Source of the DNA: Chloroflexota bacterium
Lineage (GTDB): Bacteria > Chloroflexota > Anaerolineae > Anaerolineales > UBA11858
DNA: 39,330 nt
Assembly (NCBI GenBank): GCA_018263575.1
Contig: JAANWX010000004.1
Coordinates: forward strand, 134-39,463
Direction: 5' to 3'
Positions 14,856-21,619 of this stretch are shown here, piece after piece (the stretch's first letter is position 1; each line of letters starts with the position of its first letter). Below the pieces are notes generated by a model, which was not told where the DNA came from, did no database searches, and saw nothing but the letters and a program-made list of their open reading frames with translations. The position numbers and the translations under genes were made by a program.

Positions 14856-15909
14856 CAGTCACTACTTCCCAAATCGGCCAGGTCGGCGCGGCGTCCATCT
14901 CCAGCCCGTCGCGGTGACCGGCGCTGAATCGGTAGCATCCCGCCCCGGCGATCATGGCCGCGTTATCCGTGCACAGCGCCAAGGGAGGAATGGAAACCGG
15001 GCAAATTGCCTCAGCCTGCATGGTCTCTCGCAGGCGTTGGTTGGCGGATACGCCCCCGGCCACCAAAATTTCCTTGGCCTTAAACTCCTTGGCCGCCCGC
15101 AGCGTTTTCCCCACCAACACGTCCACTACGGCTTGCTGAAAGCTGGCCGCCAAATCGTTCACGGGGATATCTTCCTCGTCCCTTTCCAGTCCCTGCACCG
15201 CCCGCAGAACAGCCGTCTTCAACCCGCTGAACGAGAAATCCCATCCCTCACCCAGCCAGGAACGGGGGAAGTCGAAGGCTTGGGGATCGCCCTCCGCTGC
15301 GGCGCGTTGAATGGCCGGGCCACCCGGGTAGCCCAACTCCAGCAAACGGGCCACCTTGTCAAAAGCTTCCCCGGCCGCGTCATCCAGGGTACCGCCCAGG
15401 CGTTGGTATTGCAAATGACCCGTCATCAAGACCAATTCCGTGTGTCCCCCGGAGACGATCAAAGCCAGCAGCGGGAAGGTCGGCGGTTCGGAAAGTTCAC
15501 CCTCCTCGTGCCCCAGCCAGGCCGAGTAAAGGTGACCTTCCAAATGGTTGATGCCCAGCAGTGGTAACCCGCTCCCCAGCGCCAGGCCCTTGGCCATGTT
15601 GATGCCCACCACCAGTGAACCCGGCAGCCCCGGCCCTCGCGTAACGGCGATGCCGTCCAAATCCCCCAGCCGCAAATGTGCCTCCTTCAAGGCCTGATCG
15701 ACGATGGGATAAATGGCCCGAATATGCTGCCGGGAAGCCACCTCGGGGAAGACGCCGCCGAACTGGGCGTGCAAATCCACCTGCGAGGCCACCGCGCTGG
15801 ACAGAATCAGCCGCCCATTTTCAACGATGGCCGCCGCCGTTTCGTCGCAAGAGGATTCGATGCCCAGGATGCGGGCGGTGGGAAAATCAAAATGTTCTTT
15901 CTTCGTCAT
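14848..15909 (-). CDS. tsaD: tRNA threonylcarbamoyltransferase TsaD (Kae1/Qri7)
   Basis: This 353-residue essential enzyme transfers threonylcarbamoyl from TC-AMP to A37 of ANN-decoding tRNAs, normally with TsaB and TsaE. It shows LGIESSCDETAAAIVE at residues 15-30, ASRQHIRAI, the metal-binding His122-x3-His126 (NHLEGHLYSAW), VSGGHTELV and GGVSANQRLRE. Full length for the family. The ATG shares its A with the TAA stop of the TOPRIM-like gene upstream (TAATG), which predicts translational coupling to that accessory pair. The C-terminal TGD and stop codon abut low-complexity DNA. Confidence 0.95.
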   Translation of the reverse strand: MTKKEHFDFPTARILGIESSCDETAAAIVENGRLILSSAVASQVDLHAQFGGVFPEVASRQHIRAIYPIVDQALKEAHLRLGDLDGIAVTRGPGLPGSLVVGINMAKGLALGSGLPLLGINHLEGHLYSAWLGHEEGELSEPPTFPLLALIVSGGHTELVLMTGHLQYQRLGGTLDDAAGEAFDKVARLLELGYPGGPAIQRAAAEGDPQAFDFPRSWLGEGWDFSFSGLKTAVLRAVQGLERDEEDIPVNDLAASFQQAVVDVLVGKTLRAAKEFKAKEILVAGGVSANQRLRETMQAEAICPVSIPPLALCTDNAAMIAGAGCYRFSAGHRDGLEMDAAPTWPIWEVVTGD

Positions 15910-16445
15910 TACAATATCCCCTTACTTGCCAAGTGTTTATTCACAAAATACTCAAAGGATGTATTTCTTCTCTGAGCCTCCACAACATCGAAGTGTTTAA
16001 GAACTTCCTGCATAAAGTCAATACGAGAGTCGAAAGTTTGGGGAATAAGGTTGTTAAACTGCTCTTTGGTGACCACATCCGTCCGGGGTGGAAGTGAAAC
16101 TCCTACCTCGTTTGCGAACTCCTGGGGGACACCTGCCAAATACCAGCTCTCGATCTCCTTGATAACGATAAGCACTTCTTCTGTATCGAGTTGCGCATGG
16201 GTGTTTAGCAGATTCTCTTTATCTGTTATAAAGCAGACTGTATCATTATCATGGAAAAATATATAATCCCCTTCCATGCAAACAATACTTCGTAAAAAGT
16301 TCTCTCGCCACTCAATTTTTTCCTTAGCATATTCGATTATCTTGACGGAATCATATTCCTCTTCAAAGCGCGGGATGACCACATTTTCCATAAAGCGTTT
16401 GTCATCAGCCCCCTCAACCCATAAGAACAATCTCGAGTAATTCAT
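15909..16445 (-). CDS. Small TOPRIM-like protein, partner of the upstream ATPase
   Basis: This 178-residue protein has no name I can assign with certainty. It starts NYSRLFLWVEGADDKRF, placing a TOPRIM-type glutamate (Glu11) in VEGADD. The acidic pair Asp66/Asp68 is in FFHDNDTV, and Glu97/Glu99 are in IKEIESWYLAG. This E...DxD...ExExW pattern resembles TOPRIM families found beside OLD-like ATPases (DUF4276, DUF3226 or DUF4435, the last being AriB of PARIS). It would be a nuclease subunit. It lies 3 nt after the ATPase gene and ends overlapping the tsaD start. The domain call is inferred from motifs; a structure search would be decisive. Confidence 0.6.
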   Translation of the reverse strand: MNYSRLFLWVEGADDKRFMENVVIPRFEEEYDSVKIIEYAKEKIEWRENFLRSIVCMEGDYIFFHDNDTVCFITDKENLLNTHAQLDTEEVLIVIKEIESWYLAGVPQEFANEVGVSLPPRTDVVTKEQFNNLIPQTFDSRIDFMQEVLKHFDVVEAQRRNTSFEYFVNKHLASKGIL

Positions 16446-16448
16446 ACT

Positions 16449-17657
16449 TCAATTCTCCAACAAGCCTTGCACAAATAGATCGTCAAGCCCAATCTCATTT
16501 TCTAGGAATATCTTTATATCCTCTCGTTCTGTAGGCCTTGATATTATTGATTCTCCTTGTTCATTTCGAGAAATTAATAAGAGGTTTTCTAATTTAGTAT
16601 GTTTTACCATCTGGGGGTTATGAGTAGTTACAATGATTTGTTTCTCGGTAGAAGCTTCTTCCAACATGTTAGACACTTTTGAAATAAGCGCGGGGTGGAT
16701 ATTCCTAAAAGGCTCCTCAAACACACATAATTTATTTTTTTCAAAGTAAAGCGAGATCAATAAAGCAGTTATTGCAATAGTACCGTCCGAAAGAAGGTGA
16801 GAGGGGAGAAAGATGTCCTCGTTATATATTTCCCTGAGAGAAAGAAGAAGAGATTTATCTATGGAGCGTTCTATTTTTAGTTCCTGGACAAAGGGGAGTA
16901 GATATTGAACTAAGTTAATAAACTTCCGACGTTTTTTTTCATCCTCAAGGATGTTTTTAAGTACGATAGCCAAATTACTACCATCTTCTTCCAAATCTTT
17001 TTTTCCAGTAATAGACATAGATTGTTTATGAATATTGGAGTTTAAATCATATACTGTAAGATCTTCTAAATTTATCCCAACTAGTGCTAGACGTCCTTCT
17101 AGGGACAGCACTTTTAATATTTTGTCCTCGATCAATGGCCATTTTAAATTACCAAGATCAGGATCATCTACGATAAATTGAAACTTCTCAGGGAAATCAA
17201 ACTTGGGAACATATTCATCTCCAATCTTTGTTAAAGAACTCCTACCAGTTTTAACCTCTTCTCCATTTTTGCAAAGGTATTCTTTAACTATTTTTTCTGT
17301 TCCTATTACATAGTCATTATTAGGTTTTATAGAAAATTCGTGAATAACCCTATGTTCTGATATTGTCATTGATGTTGGTTTGTGCGTTAAAGTTGGGCCT
17401 CCCTGGTAATATGTGATTTTGAAAAAGACCTCGTCAGATTCTTTCGCATTAATATTCTTCAAGAATTCCATCCCCCCCTGCATAGAAACCGCATTAGCCA
17501 AACCATGAGCAGAAATATTCTTCAAGAATCGCAATATTTCCACAAAATTAGACTTCCCGGAGGCATTGGGGCCTATCAGGACAGATAAATTACCAAGTTC
17601 AATGTTCAACTTGCGAAACGACCTAAAATTATGAACTTCAATGCTTTTAATAAACAT
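16449..17657 (-). CDS. AAA/ABC-type ATPase, OLD/RecF/AriA-like
   Basis: This 402-residue ATPase is of the SMC/RecF/OLD type. From Met1 (FIKSIEVHNFRSFRKL) it has Walker A GPNASGKS at 29-36, signature LSDGT at 289-293, Walker B CVFEEP at 311-316 followed by HP, and an H-loop in TTHNPQMV (His346). There is no fused TOPRIM domain; the next gene appears to supply it. A longer reading to 17705 is rejected because CAGGAGC lies just before the ATG at 17657 and the extension covers low-complexity DNA. The gene is markedly AT-rich against tsaD and the peptidase gene beside it. Two-gene ATPase/TOPRIM pairs include anti-phage systems such as PARIS; the assignment here is by analogy. Confidence 0.75.
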   Translation of the reverse strand: MFIKSIEVHNFRSFRKLNIELGNLSVLIGPNASGKSNFVEILRFLKNISAHGLANAVSMQGGMEFLKNINAKESDEVFFKITYYQGGPTLTHKPTSMTISEHRVIHEFSIKPNNDYVIGTEKIVKEYLCKNGEEVKTGRSSLTKIGDEYVPKFDFPEKFQFIVDDPDLGNLKWPLIEDKILKVLSLEGRLALVGINLEDLTVYDLNSNIHKQSMSITGKKDLEEDGSNLAIVLKNILEDEKKRRKFINLVQYLLPFVQELKIERSIDKSLLLSLREIYNEDIFLPSHLLSDGTIAITALLISLYFEKNKLCVFEEPFRNIHPALISKVSNMLEEASTEKQIIVTTHNPQMVKHTKLENLLLISRNEQGESIISRPTEREDIKIFLENEIGLDDLFVQGLLEN

Positions 17658-17689
17658 AGTGTGCTCCTGCATACAATTTGTCTGCCAAA

Positions 17690-17767
17690 CTCTGCGCCTC
17701 TGCACCTCCGCGCCTCTGCGTTAAGTTTTTATCCGCGTTCATCCGCCAAATCAGCGTCATCCGCGTT
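17690..17767. repeat. Low-complexity spacer, CGCCTCTGCACCTCCGC / CATCCGCGTTC type
   Basis: The gap between the ATPase and the M24 peptidase consists of CTCTGCGCCTCTGCACC, GCGCCTCTGCG and ATCCGCGTTCATCCGCC words with small changes. No gene or clear promoter is seen in it. Confidence 0.7.
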
Positions 17768-19003
17768 CTATTTCATCTTCAATACCAAATCCAGCGGATA
17801 CTGTGCCAGCAACTCAATCTTCCCCTCCGGGCTAACCCAGAACGTATTCTCCAGACGGCAGCCCATTCCGCGTTCGGGGTAATAGAGGCCGGGTTCAATC
17901 GTCGTCACCGTGCCGGGGGCCAGCTTATCGGCCTCGGTAGCCCCGTGCCCAAAGCGGGGACGCTCGTGAATATCCACGCCCAAACCGTGCCCCAAACTAT
18001 GCACGTACCCAGACTGTAATTTGCTGTCCTGGCGGATGGTCTTGTGCCCGCGCTCCTCGAAGAGTTCACACGTCCGCTTTTGGAGGTCGGGAGCATGCGC
18101 ATTCACCTCTAATTCTGAGACAATTTGCTCGTAAACGGCGTAAACATCGTCGTACAAGGCCTGCACGTCATCAGGAGCATAGCCCAAACACCAGGTGCGG
18201 GTGAAGTCGTAAAAATACCCGCCCCCCGCCTCGCAGGGGAAAATATCGAAAACGATCGTTTGGCCCAGGCGGAGCAGATTCTTCGCTTCACCGGAATTGT
18301 GGGGTACGCCCGCGTTGCGTCCACTGGCGAAAATCACGCCTTCCGGGTTCTCCACCCCTGCTTCTGCCAGCCACAAATTGATCTTGGATTTCACGTCGCC
18401 AATCGTCAACGGCTGGCCGTCCTCGCGGAGCAAAACCTCCTTGGCGTTCACCGCGCGGGAGGTCAAATAACCGGCCACCCGTTCCACGACTTCCACTGTC
18501 ACCTCGCCCATGTGCCGAATACGCTCCACCTCTTTTTCATCCTTGGTGGCGCGGGCTTCCAACAATACGGAATTTGGCCCTTCCCCCACCAGGGTCAGCT
18601 CCGGCATCAGGGCCTGCAAAGCGGAGAAAACGCCCCAGGCACTTCCCGCGTCCATTTTCCCGTAGAGGGCCATGCGCCCCTTCGTCAGCCCCACATCGTG
18701 AAGCATCTTCTGGTAGCGCAGAGCCGTCGCTTGGATGTGATCTCCATCTACTGATTTGAGCAGCTTTTTATACTCATACTCCGCCAAATTTTTGGCCTTC
18801 AACCCCGTTGCTGCCGCCGCGTCGCGCTCCATGGGGCGGTAAAACAGCACCGGCTCCTCGTCCCTTTTCTTGACCAGATCGGCCCCGGTCATGTGCCCCC
18901 CGCCGGTCATATAATACATGGGCGAATTATGCTGGGCCGGCCCGGTGAACAGCAGGGAGTCTAAGTTGTTGGCTTGCATGAGTTGGTCGAGGTCGTTTTT
19001 CAT
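17768..19003 (-). CDS. M24 family metallopeptidase (Xaa-Pro aminopeptidase / prolidase-like)
   Basis: This 411-residue pita-bread metallopeptidase probably cleaves X-Pro peptides or dipeptides. The dinuclear metal ligands are Asp253 (VFDIFP), Asp266 (YDFTRT), His339 (HSLGHGLG), Glu370 (TTIEPGLY) and Glu385 (CRLENT). His235 in GVPHNSG is the usual substrate-contact histidine. Residues 1-150 form a creatinase/prolidase-type N-terminal domain. RBS AAAGGA 9 nt before the ATG. It is downstream of selA across a 100-nt fold-back element. Peptide specificity cannot be read from the sequence. Confidence 0.85.
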   Translation of the reverse strand: MKNDLDQLMQANNLDSLLFTGPAQHNSPMYYMTGGGHMTGADLVKKRDEEPVLFYRPMERDAAAATGLKAKNLAEYEYKKLLKSVDGDHIQATALRYQKMLHDVGLTKGRMALYGKMDAGSAWGVFSALQALMPELTLVGEGPNSVLLEARATKDEKEVERIRHMGEVTVEVVERVAGYLTSRAVNAKEVLLREDGQPLTIGDVKSKINLWLAEAGVENPEGVIFASGRNAGVPHNSGEAKNLLRLGQTIVFDIFPCEAGGGYFYDFTRTWCLGYAPDDVQALYDDVYAVYEQIVSELEVNAHAPDLQKRTCELFEERGHKTIRQDSKLQSGYVHSLGHGLGVDIHERPRFGHGATEADKLAPGTVTTIEPGLYYPERGMGCRLENTFWVSPEGKIELLAQYPLDLVLKMK

Positions 19004-19024
19004 GGGGGTTCCTTTTATTATCTA

Positions 19025-19124
19025 GATGTGCATTGCATCTTTTTTTGATGCGTTGCACATCGAGTCGCTGAAAATAGTTTCACAGGTGCAACGCACTTCT
19101 AAAAGCGTGAAGTGCAATGCACCT
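19025..19124. repeat. 100-nt element of two related hairpins at the selA 3' end
   Basis: Hairpin one pairs GATGTGCATTGCATC (19025-19039) with GATGCGTTGCACATC (19047-19061) across a T-rich loop. Hairpin two pairs AGGTGCAACGCACTTC (19084-19099) with GAAGTGCAATGCACCT (19109-19124). In both, only the two central positions fail to pair. All four arms share a GTGCAAYGCA core, so the outermost arms can also pair with each other. The last base touches the selA stop codon, so on the minus strand it is the selA 3' UTR. It may act as a terminator or mRNA-protecting structure. Confidence 0.8.
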
Positions 19125-20475
19125 ACTTTAAGACGCTTTCTAGTGTCTTGAGCAAGTCTTCTTCTTGGTGGGGGAGAACCGTGCGGGGGTCTAGCAGCAC
19201 TTTCTCATCGTGAATGCGGGCAATCACGGGGGAGGGGGAGGCCCGCAGCGCGGCCAGGAATTGGTGGGGTTGGCTGACCCGGAAGGTGAGGGCAAAGGTG
19301 GGGAGGGATTCCCCCGGCAGGCTCCCGCCCCCCACCGTGGACCGGGAGGGGAGGATTTCCCCGCGCCCCAGCGCTTTCCGCCACGTCTCTGCCCGCTGAC
19401 GCATATCCTCCGCCGGAGCGGCCATCATCTGCCAGACGGGAATTTTCTCTTCCGCCTCGCCCTTTAGGTAATGAAGAAGGGTGGCTGAAAGGGCAGCGAG
19501 GGCCATTTTATCGGCACGCACGGCACGGGCTAAGGGATGAATTTTCAGGCGGTCGATCAGTTCGCTCCGCCCGACAAGAATCCCCGCCTGGGGACCGCCC
19601 AGCAATTTATCCCCCGAGAAACACACCAGGTCCGCCCCGTCCGCCAGGGATTCTTGGACCATAGGCTCGTGTTCGAGGCCGTATTGGGCCGTGTCTAGCA
19701 GCGCGCCAGACCCGAGGTCATCGAAGGCTAATAGGCCGTTTTTATGGGCGACCTGGGCAATTTCGTTGAGTTGCGGCTCGGTGGTGAAGCCCACAATGGC
19801 GAAGTTCGAGCGGTGTACCCGCAGGATGGCGGCGGTTTCCACGCTGAGAGCCTGCTCATAATCGCTAAGGTGAACGCGGTTGGTAGCCCCTACCTCGACC
19901 AATTTAGCTCCGGATTGGCGCATGACGTTGGGGATGCGGAATCCTCCCCCAATCTCCACCAGTTGGGAGCGGGCGATGACCACCTCTTGACCACTTGCCA
20001 GAGCCTTGAGCATGAGGAGCACAGCCGAGGCGTTGTTGTTCACCACCAGGGCTGCCTCTGCATCCAGCAGGCGGGTGAGAAGGTCGTTAGCGTGGGCCAA
20101 GCGGGAGCCGCGTTCTCCCTTCTCCATATCGAATTCGAGGGTGGAGAATTGGCCGCCCACATCCTGAATAGCTCGAAGGGCTTCTGCGCTCAAAGGAGCG
20201 CGTCCCAGGTTGGTGTGCAGAATCACGCCCGAAGCGTTAATGACCGGATAGAGGGTGGGAGACGTCCAGGCGTGGAGCCTGTGTTGGGCACGCTCCAATA
20301 CTTCTTGCTGGCCTGGGATTTTGGTCTCTTGCGCTAGGTACGCAGAGCGGGCCTCCTCCAAAATTTCTCGGATGGCGAGAACTGTCAGGTCGTGGCCATA
20401 GGCGTTAATATAGGTTTCGCCAAGGTCGGTTCTTAAGAGAGCATCAACAGATGGCAGGTTGTGTAGATCATTCAT
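19123..20475 (-). CDS. selA: L-seryl-tRNA(Sec) selenium transferase SelA
   Basis: This 450-residue PLP enzyme converts seryl-tRNA(Sec) to selenocysteinyl-tRNA(Sec) using selenophosphate. The PLP lysine is Lys290 in FSGDKLLGGPQAG. Other family segments are INASGVILHTNLGRAPLS at 79-96, NNNASAVLLML at 146-156, IGGGFRIPNVM and FDDLGSG. The length matches bacterial SelA. It is translated alone; selB, selD and selC are not in the window. The start Met at 20475 has no strong ribosome site. A 100-nt fold-back element forms its 3' end. Its presence implies the organism decodes UGA as selenocysteine somewhere, unless it is a relic. Confidence 0.93.
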   Translation of the reverse strand: MNDLHNLPSVDALLRTDLGETYINAYGHDLTVLAIREILEEARSAYLAQETKIPGQQEVLERAQHRLHAWTSPTLYPVINASGVILHTNLGRAPLSAEALRAIQDVGGQFSTLEFDMEKGERGSRLAHANDLLTRLLDAEAALVVNNNASAVLLMLKALASGQEVVIARSQLVEIGGGFRIPNVMRQSGAKLVEVGATNRVHLSDYEQALSVETAAILRVHRSNFAIVGFTTEPQLNEIAQVAHKNGLLAFDDLGSGALLDTAQYGLEHEPMVQESLADGADLVCFSGDKLLGGPQAGILVGRSELIDRLKIHPLARAVRADKMALAALSATLLHYLKGEAEEKIPVWQMMAAPAEDMRQRAETWRKALGRGEILPSRSTVGGGSLPGESLPTFALTFRVSQPHQFLAALRASPSPVIARIHDEKVLLDPRTVLPHQEEDLLKTLESVLK

Positions 20476-20544
20476 AGAGGACTCGCAGCGTGGAGAATGA
20501 AAGCGGAAAGACGTGGGACGTGAAGGCGTAAGGGGTGCGTGTGA

Positions 20545-20952
20545 TTAGGAGTCGTTTTTCCCGGGGCGCCACTGGCTTTGGGCACGCAGTCGCAGGAGGG
20601 CTTCCGCAAATAATAAACCCAGGCCCAAGACGAGGGCCAGGCCTGTGTTCAGAACGTTTCCTTTGTTCAACCAAAGCAAGGTAGCAGCGTATACACCTAC
20701 TTCCAAGGCTTCACGGACGATTACGCTAAAGGTAACCGGTATAGCGGTTGGAAAACGCCAGTTTAAAAAAGCGATGAAGGGTATAGACGTTCCAGCCATA
20801 GCTACTATAATGGCAGCAAAGAAGAACCAACGCGGCCAAAGGGTAGGTAAAGTTTGGGTTGATAGGTACCATACGCCGCCCCAACCGCCAATAGAAAGAA
20901 TAAGGGCGGCCGGTAAAGATGAAGTCACAGAGGGGGAGGATTGGTTTGCCAT
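20545..20952 (-). CDS. Small multi-pass membrane protein of unknown function
   Basis: This 135-residue hydrophobic protein has about four predicted membrane segments (roughly residues 13-30, 40-63, 68-90 and 100-120) and a short polar C-terminus ending QSQWRPGKNDS. I do not recognise a family. There is no Shine-Dalgarno sequence, but an extended -10 element lies exactly 6 nt upstream of the ATG, so the mRNA is predicted to be leaderless. It lies between selA and the candidate RNA upstream of dnaA, transcribed away from dnaA. Confidence 0.65.
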   Translation of the reverse strand: MANQSSPSVTSSLPAALILSIGGWGGVWYLSTQTLPTLWPRWFFFAAIIVAMAGTSIPFIAFLNWRFPTAIPVTFSVIVREALEVGVYAATLLWLNKGNVLNTGLALVLGLGLLFAEALLRLRAQSQWRPGKNDS

Positions 20953-20958
20953 GTGTCC

Positions 20959-20967
20959 ATTTTAGCA
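20959..20967 (-). promoter_or_regulatory. Extended -10 for a leaderless membrane-protein mRNA
   Basis: On the minus strand the sequence reads TGC-TAAAAT, then GGACAC, then ATG. The 6-nt discriminator places the transcription start at or next to the A of the ATG. No clear -35 is seen. Confidence 0.5.
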
Positions 20968-20970
20968 CAA

Positions 20971-21132
20971 GTCAGGGATTTTGCCTGCAGAATCCGGCGG
21001 AACATGGTTCCACATCGTGAAAGCGAGATTTAGTCCCCCTCCGGGCACACCAAATGGGTGTGCTGTGCATGCCCTGTGGGCAACACCGTGTGGCTGCGCG
21101 AAAATCTCGGCTATATGTTCCCTGTTTTTTTT
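20971..21132 (+). ncRNA. Candidate structured RNA with a terminal U8 tract
   Basis: Several nested stems are visible: GGAACAT (20999-21005) with ATGTTCC (21115-21121); CGAGATTT (21024-21031) with AAATCTCG (21102-21109); an apical hairpin GCACACC (21045-21051) with GGTGTGC (21057-21063); GCCC-TGT-GGGC (21071-21081); and GGATT/AATCC at the 5' side. CAGGGA (20973-20978) can alternatively pair with TCCCTG (21119-21124), directly before eight Ts (21125-21132). The rod-like architecture of about 160 nt recalls 6S-type RNAs, but I see no diagnostic sequence of 6S, SRP, tmRNA or RNase P. The strand is inferred from the T tract. Confidence 0.45.
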
Positions 21133-21619
21133 GAGTAGATACATAGATACCGTTAAAACCCGGTGAGAAGATTTTTAAAGGCGATTTTGGGCGAGATTCA
21201 CAAATGCGCAATTGAAAGTGGAATCTTAAAATAAAGTACTTGATTGAATTTTTTAAGGTTTCGTTAATTTGCTTAATAATTCGTTAATAACTATCCTCTA
21301 TCCCCCACATAGATGGGGTGGTGAAAGCCCCTCCCCCAAATTGTGGCTAGAAAAAATGTTCTTAAAATCAATTGCAACTCTTTGTTTTCTTTAAGATAAC
21401 AAACCTTAAAAAATCCTTTTTTTTTAGAGCTTTAATTTGCTTTTTTAGGTACTTTTCCGGTACAATGTAAGTGTTCTTGATTTTGATTTTTAGGGGCGAT
21501 GGAGATATAGATAATTTCCAACCAAGGAAAGTATATTATTTCTTTTGCTTGAGGAAATAAGGCACTCAAGTTGGGTGAGGGGTACGTAAAATTACAAGGG
21601 AGAAGGAGGTTAGGCATTC
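21133..21619 (+). other. AT-rich dnaA upstream region, possible replication origin
   Basis: This non-coding leader of about 490 bp contains a perfect 13-bp inverted repeat (TTTTTTAAGGTTT at 21249-21261 and AAACCTTAAAAAA at 21401-21413), two TTCGTTAAT copies exactly 20 bp apart (21260 and 21280), and AT-rich runs. No perfect TTATCCACA DnaA box is present; the nearest is TGTGGCTAG at about 21341, two mismatches from the complement. An origin is suggested by position next to dnaA only. The mRNA leader of dnaA probably starts near 21473. Confidence 0.35.
21437..21466 (+). promoter_or_regulatory. Candidate dnaA promoter
   Basis: TTGCTT at 21437-21442 and TACAAT at 21461-21466 with an 18-bp spacer. 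The -35 is weak. It would give a leader of about 150 nt before dnaA. Confidence 0.35.

Noticed and set aside
14737-15567. 276-residue plus-strand ORF opposite tsaD
   Set aside because: Antisense shadow of tsaD with low-complexity N-terminus; no family features.
20971-21132. Assignment of the candidate RNA as SRP RNA, tmRNA, RNase P or 6S RNA
   Set aside because: The diagnostic sequences (GGAAGCAGCC-type SRP loop, tRNA-like end of tmRNA, RNase P core) are absent and 6S cannot be shown by eye.
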